Notes: generated by a model from the letters alone, not told the origin. DNA of 64,000 bases from Gleimia hominis (GCF_032085515.1 NZ_JASXSX010000001.1:1240001-1304000); one strand, 5' to 3'; positions 16,590 to 25,178 are shown, counted from the stretch's first letter. Numbers and translations are program-made.

Positions 16590-17918
16590 TTAGCGATATG
16601 CGGCCACGTCCTGCGCGGCAACGCGTTCGGGAATGAACCACGCGCACGAGCCCCCGCGCAACCGCGTGCCCGCTGGGGCGGGGGGAACGCGGCGCAGCCC
16701 CTTACCAGAAAACACGGGGCCGGCAGCGGGCACGTCTTCTTCCCCCGTGGAATCGGAGCGGATTAACAGGCGATGCTGGGCGGGCACCTCAATCGGATCC
16801 GAACCCGTGTTCAACACGTTCAAAATATTGCCTGTGGTGGACACGAGCGTGTCTGGATTCTGCCACGGCAGGCCTTCCACCCAGGCGAACGTGTCGTCGC
16901 CCATGCACAGTTCTTGCCGCAGCCGCAACGCCAACCCCGTGTGTTTGGCACGTGCCTTTTCTTTCTCTGAGTGCGCGGGTTGAGGGCGCACCGCGGAGTG
17001 GACGTACTCCACGTGTCCGCCAATGAACTCAAACGGGAGGTAAATACTGCCCGGCAGGGCGCACAGCAGCAGACGCATCGCGGTGCGCCGCGCCGTGTCC
17101 GCATCCTGTTCCCACGTGCGCGTAGTTCCCTTGCGCTCGTGCGGATCCGCGAGTATCTGCGGGGCAATCGCTTTCCAAGACGGCACCGCCCCAACCCGGT
17201 CGCATGCCTGCAAGGTTTCGTCGATCGCCGTGCGGATCGCGTGGGTGTCAAACGTGGCGCGGTACAGTGAACCGGCCCGCAGGTTGTGGAACCACTCTTC
17301 TTCTTGGTGGCGCACGAACGCGTCAATATCCAGCAGTTCAGCGGACGCGGAGAGCGTGTGGTTGGGGGAGAAGTCCGCTAGTTCAACTTGCAGGATCCGT
17401 GTCAGTGCGCGGAAATGCTGCGCTCGCTGCGCCGCGTCCGCGCGGGTGGACCATTCGCGGATCCCACCCAGGTCGATTCCATCTACCCCCAGTTTTAAGG
17501 CTTCACGGGCGCGCACCACCAGGGTGGCGGGGTCGGATTCGAGGCCAAAGAACAACGCGTCTTCGGTTGAACTTGGCCTGCCGCTGAATGTGGCGCCAGA
17601 TAGGCGGACCACCACCTTGAGCCCCACCCGGTGCGCTTCTTTAACCAGGTCCGCGATCACCGTGGAACCGGTTAAATCCACTAGGGCGGGCCGGAAAATC
17701 ACGGCGGAAGCGCCCACCCGAGCCATTGCGAACATGCACGGTTTCAACATGGCGGCCGCAACCTCATCCACAATTCCGGGCACTTCCATGAACACGGCGC
17801 GGTGCCACCATTCGGAAGGGACGTTGCGTCTTTGATGCACGATCAGCGTGCGCACGTACGTGTCTGCCCGGGTTGTGTCTTTTGGTTCCCGATCACCCGC
17901 ATGGTTAGTCACGTTCAC
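16590..17918 (-). CDS. GH13-like protein lacking catalytic motifs
   Basis: This 442-residue protein resembles the alpha-amylase/alpha-glucosidase family. The start WWHRAVFMEV recalls WWxxAVxYQI, GVDGIDLGGIREW sits where the nucleophile region GFRxDxxxx is expected, and LLCALPGSIYLPFEFIG recalls LLLTLPGxPxxYxGEExG. Region I is KVVVRLSGAT instead of KVxxDxVxNH, and the Arg two residues before the nucleophile Asp is Gly. I see no acid/base Glu region. This suggests an inactive or repurposed paralogue, possibly sugar-binding. It follows nagB by 50 bases, GTG start, AAAGG site. Confidence 0.65.
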   Translation of the reverse strand: MNVTNHAGDREPKDTTRADTYVRTLIVHQRRNVPSEWWHRAVFMEVPGIVDEVAAAMLKPCMFAMARVGASAVIFRPALVDLTGSTVIADLVKEAHRVGLKVVVRLSGATFSGRPSSTEDALFFGLESDPATLVVRAREALKLGVDGIDLGGIREWSTRADAAQRAQHFRALTRILQVELADFSPNHTLSASAELLDIDAFVRHQEEEWFHNLRAGSLYRATFDTHAIRTAIDETLQACDRVGAVPSWKAIAPQILADPHERKGTTRTWEQDADTARRTAMRLLLCALPGSIYLPFEFIGGHVEYVHSAVRPQPAHSEKEKARAKHTGLALRLRQELCMGDDTFAWVEGLPWQNPDTLVSTTGNILNVLNTGSDPIEVPAQHRLLIRSDSTGEEDVPAAGPVFSGKGLRRVPPAPAGTRLRGGSCAWFIPERVAAQDVAAYR

Positions 17919-17968
17919 TGCCTTTCATTGAGGTTCGGTACCGCTGTTTAAAACCGCTTCCGGATTCG

Positions 17969-18736
17969 TTACACTTGCGCGCTGTCCCAGGTTTCGCGGT
18001 AGTAGTCCGCGAGTTTCAACGCGCCCGCCGCCGCGTCGTCCACAATCACGGTCACGTCTTGGTGGTATTGCAAGATGGAGGCGGGGCAGAACGCGGACAC
18101 CGGCCCTTCCACGACCCCTTGAATCGCCTGCGCTTTTTGCTCCCCAAACGCGAGCAGCACAATCTTCTTTGCCGTCATGATCGTGGCCAGCCCCTGAGTG
18201 ATTGCCCGTTTTGGCACATCGGCTTCCACGCCGTCGAAAAATCGGGCGTTATCGCGCCGAGTTTGGGGAGCTAGTGTAACCACGTTCGTGGGAGCAGATA
18301 GTGAGCCGGACGGCTCGTTAAACCCAATATGCCCGTCCGCACCCAACCCTAGGATCTGTAGATCTAACCCCGGTGTAATCGATTCTTCGTACAGTTTCGC
18401 CGATTCTTCCGGGTCGGCCGACAAGCCGTCGGGCGTGTGCAGGTCCGCATCCGCCAGCCCCGTCTTGTCTTCGCCCACTAATTCGCGCTTGAGGACATTG
18501 CGGTAGCGCTGCGGATGATCTTGATCAATCCCAATGTACTCATCGAGCGCCCACGCCCTACTGCCCGCCAAAGTGAACTCACCGGCCGCGTGTGCCTTGC
18601 GCAACTGTGCGTACAGACCCTCCGGTGTGGACCCGGTTGCTACCCCTAACCGAAACCCGGGGGAAACTAAGGGAACAATTATGGAAGCAGCCAGCGCTGA
18701 CCCTTGTGCGGAACTAGGTGTTATCGCAATGCGCAT
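17969..18736 (-). CDS. nagB: Glucosamine-6-phosphate deaminase NagB
   Basis: This 255-residue enzyme converts glucosamine-6-phosphate to fructose-6-phosphate and ammonia, feeding amino sugars into glycolysis. Family motifs are VATGSTPEGLY, ALDEYIGI (general base Asp) and LGLGADGHIGFNEPSGSL (active-site Asp, His, Glu). The frame runs open to 18832, but the ATG at 18736 begins the conserved MRIAI. No nagA or transport gene lies beside it; the downstream GH13-like gene is probably in the same transcript. Confidence 0.93.
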   Translation of the reverse strand: MRIAITPSSAQGSALAASIIVPLVSPGFRLGVATGSTPEGLYAQLRKAHAAGEFTLAGSRAWALDEYIGIDQDHPQRYRNVLKRELVGEDKTGLADADLHTPDGLSADPEESAKLYEESITPGLDLQILGLGADGHIGFNEPSGSLSAPTNVVTLAPQTRRDNARFFDGVEADVPKRAITQGLATIMTAKKIVLLAFGEQKAQAIQGVVEGPVSAFCPASILQYHQDVTVIVDDAAAGALKLADYYRETWDSAQV

Positions 18737-18778
18737 ATTTGTAGAAACCTCACTGCAAAAGACGATAGTCCCGTTCAG

Positions 18779-18784
18779 TATAAT
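18779..18784 (+). promoter_or_regulatory. -10 box of dgt
   Basis: A perfect TATAAT at 18779-18784 in the nagB/dgt divergent gap would place transcription start near 18791. That lies after the ATG at 18783, so it favours the GTG at 18840 as the dgt start. No convincing -35 was found at 16-18 bases. Confidence 0.55.
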
Positions 18785-18839
18785 GCCCGAACATAAGCTA
18801 ATCCACCGTTTCCACGCGGCACACCAGTACACTAGCAGT

Positions 18840-20156
18840 GTGAAGGAAAACAGGCTTTACCACTACGACGCGGCCGACCGGCAGCGTCGCGCACAGGAGC
18901 GGCCCAAGTCCGCTTCCCGCACAGATTTTGAACGCGACCGCGCGCGCATACTCCACTCCGCCGCGTTCCGCCGCCTAGGCGCTAAAACCCAGGTGCTGGG
19001 CCCCTCGTCGGACGATTTTATCCGCACCCGACTCACTCATTCCCTCGAAGTTGCGCAAGTTGGACGCGAAATCGGGAAGGAACTTGGGGTGGACCCCGAC
19101 GTGGTGGAAACCGCGTGTCTGGCTCACGACCTGGGCCACCCACCGTTTGGCCACAACGGCGAAAAAGCACTCAACGACCTCGGGCAAGAATGCGGTGGTT
19201 TCGAAGGGAACGCGCAAACCTTTCGGATTGTCACGCGTTTAGAACCAAAAGTTGTGGGCGCAGAAGGGGAACCCGCCGGCGTGAACTTAACGCGCGCGAG
19301 CCTGGACGCCGTGTGCAAGTACCCGTGGCAACGCGGGCAGGGGCCAGACGCAGTTAAATCAACCCGCAAGTACTGCGTGTACACAGACGACGCCCCCACG
19401 TTCACGTGGATGCGCCGCGGTGCCCCAACCGGGCAACTGTGCATAGAAGCACAAATCATGGACCTGTCCGACGACATCGCCTACTCCGTACACGACATTG
19501 AAGACGCGATCACCACCCGCAAGTTCGCCCCCCACAAACTTCGAGACGACAAGGAGTTCGCAGGGATTTTGCAAATGCTCAGCGAATGGGTGGGCCACCC
19601 CCTCGAAACCGGTAAATACGAAACCGCGCGCAAGCGCCTCCTGGACGACCCGTACTGGATAGAAGACTTCACGGGTGACTACGCTTCACGGGCCCAGCTC
19701 AAAGACATGACGTCCCAACTGATCGGCCGATTCTGCTCAGAAGCTGTGCACGCCACGCGCGAGTCCGATCAGCAGCACTGGATACAACCGAGCGGCCCCG
19801 CGCCCTCAAACGCAAACGCCCCCAGCCTAGGGCGCTACGAAGCCGCCCTGCAGGTACCGGAAGAAACCCGGGCGGAAATCGAACTACTCAAAGGCATCGC
19901 CGTGTACTACGTCATGGCCCCGCGCGAGTTTGAACCCGTCTACCTACAGCAACGCACCCTGTTGGCTGACCTCGTTGACGCACTCGTGAACAGCAAATGC
20001 GAACACCTCGAAGAACCATTCGCAACCGCTTGGCGCCGCGCCTCAACGGACGCCCAGCGCCTGCGCGCCACAATCGACCAAGTTGCTTCCCTCACCGACA
20101 CGTCCGCGAATCAGTGGCACGCGCGGCTATGCGGCCTGTTCTCCACAACCTACTAG
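18840..20156 (+). CDS. dgt: Deoxyguanosinetriphosphate triphosphohydrolase-like protein
   Basis: This 438-residue HD-domain protein of the dGTPase family hydrolyses dNTPs to nucleoside and tripolyphosphate. HD residues are in RLTHSLEVAQ and CLAHDLGHPPFGHNGE. The frame is open far upstream (18534), but that part overlaps nagB antisense. GTG at 18840 lies downstream of TATAAT and begins VKENRLYHYD, the usual family start region. The 3' end lies in a short tandem duplication that repeats its TAG stop. It precedes dnaG, a common order in actinobacteria. Confidence 0.9.
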   Translation: MKENRLYHYDAADRQRRAQERPKSASRTDFERDRARILHSAAFRRLGAKTQVLGPSSDDFIRTRLTHSLEVAQVGREIGKELGVDPDVVETACLAHDLGHPPFGHNGEKALNDLGQECGGFEGNAQTFRIVTRLEPKVVGAEGEPAGVNLTRASLDAVCKYPWQRGQGPDAVKSTRKYCVYTDDAPTFTWMRRGAPTGQLCIEAQIMDLSDDIAYSVHDIEDAITTRKFAPHKLRDDKEFAGILQMLSEWVGHPLETGKYETARKRLLDDPYWIEDFTGDYASRAQLKDMTSQLIGRFCSEAVHATRESDQQHWIQPSGPAPSNANAPSLGRYEAALQVPEETRAEIELLKGIAVYYVMAPREFEPVYLQQRTLLADLVDALVNSKCEHLEEPFATAWRRASTDAQRLRATIDQVASLTDTSANQWHARLCGLFSTTY

Positions 20157-20181
20157 AATCCACAACCTACTAGACTCCACA
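20142..20181 (+). repeat. 17-bp tandem repeat spanning the dgt stop codon
   Basis: Two copies of a 17-base unit beginning TCCACAACCTACTAGA (20142-20158, 20159-20175) and a six-base start of a third follow one another. The first copy holds the last codons and TAG stop of dgt; the second repeats the TAG two frames away (20171). Confidence 0.9.
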
Positions 20182-20260
20182 CTCCCTCCGAGAAAAGGCC
20201 CGCAGCTTTCTAAACCCGCGTACAATCGCTATATTTAACGCGAAGGGTGAAGGGGAGGGC

Positions 20261-22177
20261 ATGGCAGGACTCATCGCGAAAGAAGACATCGAACGAGTAC
20301 GCGAACGTATCAACCTGGAGGACATCGTTTCCCAGTACGTGACGCTGCGTTCCGCCGGAGTGGATTCCCTCAAAGGCCTATGCCCCTTCCACGACGAAAA
20401 AACCCCGTCCTTCCACGTCCGCCCCGCCGTTGGGCGCTGGCACTGCTTCGGCTGCGGAGAAAACGGAGACGTCTTCTCGTTCATCCAACAAATCGACCAC
20501 CTGTCCTTCACCGAAGCAGTCGAATACCTCGCGCAAAAAGCGAACGTCACCCTCCACTACGAGCGGGGCAGTAAACGCGAAGCCGCCCAATTTGGGAAAC
20601 GACAACGCCTCATAGACGCCCACCGAATCGCAGAAGAGTTCTTCCAAAAGAACCTCGCAGCCCCCACCGCGCAGGCCGCCCGCGACTTCCTCGGTGCCCG
20701 CGGGTTTTCCGAAACAACCGCCCAGCACTTCGGCATCGGATACGCCCCACAAAGCTGGAACGAACTCACCGACCTGCTGCGCTCACGCAGCTTCCGCGAA
20801 GACGAAATCCTCACCGCCGGCTTAGCCAGTCAAGGTCGGCGCGGCCTCTACGACCGATTCCGGGGCAGACTAATCTGGCCCATCCGCGACCTCACGGGCG
20901 CAACCATCGGGTTTGGGGCGCGCCGACTTACCGACGACGACCAGGGCCCCAAGTACCTCAACACCCCAGAAACCCCGATCTACAAGAAATCGCAAGTACT
21001 GTACGGACTGGACCTGGCGAAACGCAATATCGCCAAAAAACGTCGCGTAGTAATTGTCGAAGGGTACACGGACGTGATGGCAGCGCACATCGCGGGCATA
21101 GACACCGCGGTAGCCACGTGCGGCACCGCGTTCGGACACGAGCACGTAAAAATCATCCGCCGCCTACTGGGGGACAGCGCAGACCCCGCTGCCGGAGTCC
21201 GTCTGGCTTCTGGCCGATCTCGAGGTGGGGAAGTGATCTTCACATTCGACGGTGACGAAGCCGGCCGCAAAGCTGCGCTCAAAGCCTTTGCCGAAGACCA
21301 GAACTTCGCCTCCCAAACATTCGTCGCCGTGGAAAACACGGGACTCGACCCGTGCGACCTGCGTTTAGAACGCGGCGACGACGCCCTGGTTAAACTCATC
21401 GAGTCACGCAAACCACTGTTCGAGTTCGCGATCCGCTCTTCCCTCAAGAATCTGGACTTGAACACCGCGGAAGGCCGCGTGCGGGGACTTCGCGAAACCG
21501 CGCCGATCATCAACCAGATCCGCGACCACGCGCTACGCCGCGAATACAGCCGCGAACTCGCCGGTTGGCTCGGCATGGACGAGCGCGACGTGAGCCAAGC
21601 AATCCGCCACTCCAACCGGGCCACAAGCCGGGAACAAAACCAACGCGCCGAACTCCCTCTGCGCGCCAGTACCGACCCGGTGGAGCGGTCGCAAAGGCAA
21701 GCGCTTGAAGCCGTACTGCAACGCCCCGCGGACGTAATGGGCATTGGGTTCGATGACCTGGACGGAGACACGTTCGCCACCCCAGCCCTGCGATCCGTAC
21801 ACGACGCAATCCGCGCTGCCGGTGGGCTACACGCATTCGCCGACGAACTCCAAATCGCCCAGGCCCAAGAGGCCGACGCAGACCAGGCGCTCGCGGTGGC
21901 GTCCTCACGCTGGCTCAACACGATCACTGACGACACGGATCCGACGGTGAGTAACGTGATTTCTGCGCTGCTAGTGGCACCGCTGCCTCAAGATGACCCC
22001 ACGCGGATCCGTGAGTACGCGCAAGGTGTGGTGAAATCCTTGGTGCAACACGGGTTCATCCGCGAGATAGGAAAGTGCAAAGCGCAGTTAGCGCGCCTAG
22101 ACCCAGAGTCGGACGAGCACGCGCAGGTGTTCCGCCGTCTCGTCACACTCGAGGAACAGCGCAAAAACATCCGGTGA
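20261..22177 (+). CDS. dnaG: DNA primase DnaG
   Basis: This 638-residue primase makes RNA primers for replication. The N-terminal CHC2 zinc ribbon is CPFHDEKTPSF... HCFGC (about residues 40-64). The RNA-polymerase/TOPRIM core contains VIVEGYTDVMAA and FTFDGDEAGRKAA. A C-terminal helicase-interaction domain follows. An insertion-like segment DSADPAAGVRLASGRSRGG lies between the two TOPRIM motifs. It starts at ATG 20261 behind GGGGAGG. Confidence 0.96.
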   Translation: MAGLIAKEDIERVRERINLEDIVSQYVTLRSAGVDSLKGLCPFHDEKTPSFHVRPAVGRWHCFGCGENGDVFSFIQQIDHLSFTEAVEYLAQKANVTLHYERGSKREAAQFGKRQRLIDAHRIAEEFFQKNLAAPTAQAARDFLGARGFSETTAQHFGIGYAPQSWNELTDLLRSRSFREDEILTAGLASQGRRGLYDRFRGRLIWPIRDLTGATIGFGARRLTDDDQGPKYLNTPETPIYKKSQVLYGLDLAKRNIAKKRRVVIVEGYTDVMAAHIAGIDTAVATCGTAFGHEHVKIIRRLLGDSADPAAGVRLASGRSRGGEVIFTFDGDEAGRKAALKAFAEDQNFASQTFVAVENTGLDPCDLRLERGDDALVKLIESRKPLFEFAIRSSLKNLDLNTAEGRVRGLRETAPIINQIRDHALRREYSRELAGWLGMDERDVSQAIRHSNRATSREQNQRAELPLRASTDPVERSQRQALEAVLQRPADVMGIGFDDLDGDTFATPALRSVHDAIRAAGGLHAFADELQIAQAQEADADQALAVASSRWLNTITDDTDPTVSNVISALLVAPLPQDDPTRIREYAQGVVKSLVQHGFIREIGKCKAQLARLDPESDEHAQVFRRLVTLEEQRKNIR

Positions 22178-22213
22178 AAACCGCTCTGAAGGCGCGCCGA
22201 CAGCTTCGACCTA

Positions 22214-22291
22214 AACGGCCTAACAGGGAACTGGGCAGGAACGGCCTAACAGGGCGCTGGGCAGGAACGGCCTAACAGGGCGCTGGGCAGG
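22214..22291 (+). repeat. Three tandem copies of a 26-bp unit after dnaG
   Basis: Copies occupy 22214-22239, 22240-22265 and 22266-22291; copies two and three are identical, copy one differs at two or three bases. Each contains CCTAACAGGG. Because 26 is not a multiple of three, the TAA triplets (22221, 22247, 22273) fall in three different frames. The rest of the 443-base gap 22178-22620 holds only the tRNA gene and a weak promoter near 22609. Confidence 0.92.
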
Positions 22292-22344
22292 TAAGAAAAC
22301 TGCGCAGGAAGCGTATGAAATCCGCGCGCAGAAGGTACAAGAAG

Positions 22345-22418
22345 TGCCCCGGGCGGGGCTCGAACCCGCGACAAACGGATTATGAGTCCGCTGCTCTAAC
22401 CGACTGAGCTACCAGGGC
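22345..22418 (-). tRNA. tRNA with CAT anticodon (Met elongator or Ile2)
   Basis: A 74-base cloverleaf is readable on the minus strand. The acceptor GCCCTGG pairs with CCGGGGC (one T-G pair), the anticodon stem GCGGA/TCCGT holds CTCATAA, and the T arm is GCGGG TTCGAGC CCCGC, with discriminator A and no encoded CCA. The CAT anticodon fits elongator Met or, if modified to lysidine, Ile2; the sequence read by eye does not decide. It is not the initiator type. Confidence 0.9.
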
Positions 22419-22620
22419 GCGCTCTAAGCATGCCAAAAAAACAGTCGCTGAATCAAATCAAATGCGCTTCTCCGCCCTCGTGTCGAAGTGTCGCGTGTGC
22501 GTTCAGCATGTATCGCCTGCCCTGCGCGGATTACGCTGGCTCCACGTGAAATCGGGCCAGTTCCTGGGAGTATCGCCACGGGCTCTGGAGGTCTTGGCGG
22601 AAATCATCTAGCGTAAAACC

Positions 22621-23115
22621 ATGAGTCGAGTAGATCCTAAACTTCTTGCAAACCCGCCGTGGGTGCAAACCGATGCGACGCGCCCGCAACTGCCCTTAGA
22701 GTCTGGCGCCACAATTTTGCTCGCCCACGTGGGGCCGGCCCTCATGCATGAAAATGAACTGAACCTGCTGGGATACTGGCATGAGGTGCAGCACGCGCGC
22801 TGGGACGGGAAGACGCGGCAACTGACGATCACGTGGGTGGATCCGAGCCGACCCCCGCTGGTGGCCACCGGGGCGAGTGCGGACCCGACCGTGTTTATGC
22901 GGTCGATGGAGGAGTACGTGAGTTACTCACTGGTGACGATCGCGACGCGCGAACTGGACAACGGTACCGCCGCGACCGTGCAAGTGCGGCGCGGGCCAGA
23001 TGGGGAACTATTCAGCGTTGCAGTAGCCGACGGGCCACTAACCCCCGCGGGGGAAACCGAAGTGGAAGCCCTGGAAACGAGCCTGCGGGACTCGGTGGGG
23101 CTACCCCGTAAATAA
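22621..23115 (+). CDS. Conserved actinobacterial protein, PH-like beta domain (unknown function)
   Basis: This 164-residue protein has a predicted beta-rich N-terminal part (ILLAHVGPALMHEN, VQHARWDGKTRQLTITWV) and a C-terminal amphipathic helix. The pattern recalls a family of actinobacterial proteins in which a PH-like sheet contains a xxWxxVxxAxWD turn and ends in a helix. I cannot name the family. No ribosome-binding site precedes the ATG, but TAGCGT (22609-22614) lies six bases before it, so a leaderless transcript is likely. It sits between two tRNA genes. Confidence 0.75.
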   Translation: MSRVDPKLLANPPWVQTDATRPQLPLESGATILLAHVGPALMHENELNLLGYWHEVQHARWDGKTRQLTITWVDPSRPPLVATGASADPTVFMRSMEEYVSYSLVTIATRELDNGTAATVQVRRGPDGELFSVAVADGPLTPAGETEVEALETSLRDSVGLPRK

Positions 23116-23143
23116 ATAGTGATGATGACCTCACGCGCGGATT

Positions 23144-23172
23144 TTGTGTCGGTCAGGCAATCTTGGTAAAGT
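23144..23172 (+). promoter_or_regulatory. tRNA-Asn promoter
   Basis: TTGTGT (23144-23149), a 17-base spacer and TAAAGT (23167-23172) place a start about ten bases before the mature tRNA 5' end at 23189. Confidence 0.65.
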
Positions 23173-23188
23173 TTCTACCGCAACGCTT

Positions 23189-23260
23189 TCCCGCGTAGCT
23201 CAACGGCAGAGCATCCGACTGTTAATCGGACGGTTACTGGTTCGAATCCAGTCGCGGGAG
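23189..23260 (+). tRNA. tRNA-Asn (anticodon GTT)
   Basis: This is a complete 72-base cloverleaf. The acceptor TCCCGCG pairs with CGCGGGA, the D arm is GCTC/GAGC, the anticodon stem TCCGA/TCGGA holds CTGTTAA, the T arm is ACTGG TTCGAAT CCAGT, and the discriminator is G. CCA is not encoded. Confidence 0.97.
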
Positions 23261-23271
23261 CTCCTAACGTT

Positions 23272-23298
23272 CAAGCCCCATCTGGGCTTGGGCGTTTT
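23272..23298 (+). terminator. Rho-independent terminator after tRNA-Asn
   Basis: CAAGCCC (23272-23278), loop CATCT, GGGCTTG (23284-23290), then GGCGTTTT. The stem is perfect and the T run short. Confidence 0.75.
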
Positions 23299-23450
23299 CC
23301 AAATTACGAGCTCTCTCACCAGTGTGAACTGGTCTACGTCGAATTTCGCTCTTAGCTGTGCGTTCGTGCCAAACGAACCCGTAGGTTTAGAGTGTGTCAA
23401 GTCAATTTCATTAGTGCTTTTCATTATTTCTAAGAATCGTTGGGAAAACT

Positions 23451-25178
23451 ATGCTTTTAAGGGTCGCGAAACGCGCCGTTAGCAAATTTTGGTTAGCCGC
23501 CATAGGGGTGGTGGTGCTCCAGTTGGGGCAGGCACTTGCGCAGCTATATTTGCCTACTTTGAACGCGCGCATTATTGATGAGGGAGTAGCTAAAGGAGAC
23601 CTGGGCTACATCTGGTCTACGGGCGCGGTGATGCTGGCGCTCGCACTTGGACAAGCGGTGCTCGCGATCGGCGCGGTTTACTGCGGGTCGTACTTAGGGA
23701 TGCGCACCGGGCAGGATTTGCGCACCCGCGTGTTCGAGAGGGTCAGTTCCTTCTCGCAAAAAGAGATCGCCCAGTTCTCACCTGGTTCGCTAATTACCCG
23801 TTCCACTAACGACGTGAACCAGATGCAGTTGTTCTTCGGTTTCGGCTCGATCGCACTTGTGTCCGCGCCGATCATGTCCATTGGTGGGATTGTGATGGCG
23901 CTGCGTGAAAACGTGGGGTTGGGCTGGCTGATGGGGATTTCCATTCCCCTCCTACTCGCGATCACGCTGGTTATCATTTCGAAAATGGTGCCGCTGTTCC
24001 GTTCATACCAAGACCGGATCGACGCCGTGAACTTGGTGCTGCGCGAACAGCTGACGGGCATTCGGGTGCTCCGCGCGTTCGTACGTGAAGACACGGAACG
24101 CACCCGGTTCGCGAAGGCGAACGAAGACATGACCGACGTATCCCGGCGCGTGGGGCAACTGTTCATAATCATCTTCCCACTCATAATGTTTGTACTAAAT
24201 GCCACGGTTGTCGCGATCTACTGGTTCGGTGGCCACCAAATCGAAGCGGGCACCACGCAGATCGGGACGCTGGTTGCGTACATGACTTACATGATGCTGA
24301 TTTTGACGGGGATCTTGAACCTGTCGTTCATGTCCGCCATGATTCCGCGGGCAGCCGTGTCAGCAGAACGAATCTGTGAGGTACTAGATACGGACACGTC
24401 ATTGGAGCCACCCGAAAATGGGGGAACCGACGTTACCGTGCCCGGCCAGGTGGCGTTCGAAAATGTAACGTTCGCGTATCCAGGTGCGGACGAACCAGTG
24501 TTGGACGGCCTTGACTTCGAAGTCACCCGTGGGCAAACCCTCGCGTTCATCGGCTCTACCGGCGCTGGCAAAACCACGGTCGCGAACCTGATTCCCCGCC
24601 TTTACGACGCCACCGGTGGCACCGTGCGGGTCGGGGGTGTAGATGTACGTAAACTCGCGGAATCGCAACTATCACAAACCCTGGGGTACGTGCCTCAAAA
24701 CCCGTATTTATTTGCCGGAACCGTGCGGTCGAACATGCTGTTTGGAAACCCGGATGCGTCGGAAGAGCAGATTTGGCGGGCCCTCGAGCTGGCGGAAGCC
24801 GCCGAGTTCGTGCGAGACATGCCCAAGGGCCTCGACAGTCCAATTGGGCAAGGGGGCAGCAACGTTTCGGGTGGGCAGCGGCAACGCCTGTGTATCGCCC
24901 GCGCGATCGTGCACGAACCAGACGTGTTTATCTTTGACGACTCCTTCTCTGCCCTGGACCTCACGACGGATGCGCGGGTGCGCGAAAAAATCTGGACCGC
25001 CCTGCCGCAGGCAACGAAAATCGTGATTGCCCAACGCGTATCCACCATTACCCAGGCCGACCAGATTATTGTGCTCGAGGCCGGCCGGGTGGTTGGGCGC
25101 GGAACCCACGAACACCTGCTTGAGCACTGCAAAGCTTACCGCGAGATCGTTGACTCCCAGATAGGGGTAGAAGCATGA
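23451..25178 (+). CDS. ABC exporter half-transporter, permease-ATPase fusion (first of pair)
   Basis: This 575-residue type IV ABC exporter subunit has a membrane domain (six segments, about residues 15-310) and a nucleotide-binding domain (about 340-575) with Walker A GSTGAGKTT, signature NVSGGQRQR and Walker B VFIFDDSFSALD. The catalytic Glu after Walker B is Asp (FDDS), as in the degenerate site of heterodimeric exporters. It overlaps the next gene by four bases, so the two form a heterodimer. The substrate is unknown (drug, lipid or peptide). The AT-richer 150-base region upstream has a hairpin ACCAGT/ACTGGT near 23318 but no recognised operator. Confidence 0.9.
   Translation: MLLRVAKRAVSKFWLAAIGVVVLQLGQALAQLYLPTLNARIIDEGVAKGDLGYIWSTGAVMLALALGQAVLAIGAVYCGSYLGMRTGQDLRTRVFERVSSFSQKEIAQFSPGSLITRSTNDVNQMQLFFGFGSIALVSAPIMSIGGIVMALRENVGLGWLMGISIPLLLAITLVIISKMVPLFRSYQDRIDAVNLVLREQLTGIRVLRAFVREDTERTRFAKANEDMTDVSRRVGQLFIIIFPLIMFVLNATVVAIYWFGGHQIEAGTTQIGTLVAYMTYMMLILTGILNLSFMSAMIPRAAVSAERICEVLDTDTSLEPPENGGTDVTVPGQVAFENVTFAYPGADEPVLDGLDFEVTRGQTLAFIGSTGAGKTTVANLIPRLYDATGGTVRVGGVDVRKLAESQLSQTLGYVPQNPYLFAGTVRSNMLFGNPDASEEQIWRALELAEAAEFVRDMPKGLDSPIGQGGSNVSGGQRQRLCIARAIVHEPDVFIFDDSFSALDLTTDARVREKIWTALPQATKIVIAQRVSTITQADQIIVLEAGRVVGRGTHEHLLEHCKAYREIVDSQIGVEA

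Noticed and set aside
17083..17835. Plus-strand open frame of 250 codons opposite the GH13-like gene
   Set aside because: It has no motif and an Arg/Ser/Thr-rich composition; the minus-strand frame shows clear family similarity instead.
20980..21936. Minus-strand open frame of 318 codons
   Set aside because: It is antisense to dnaG, with the low-complexity Ser/Arg/Ala composition typical of shadow frames.
22214..22291. CRISPR-like array
   Set aside because: The 26-bp units are directly adjacent with no spacers, and no cas gene is present.
23144..23482. Open frame running through tRNA-Asn
   Set aside because: It covers the tRNA gene and its terminator and resembles no protein.
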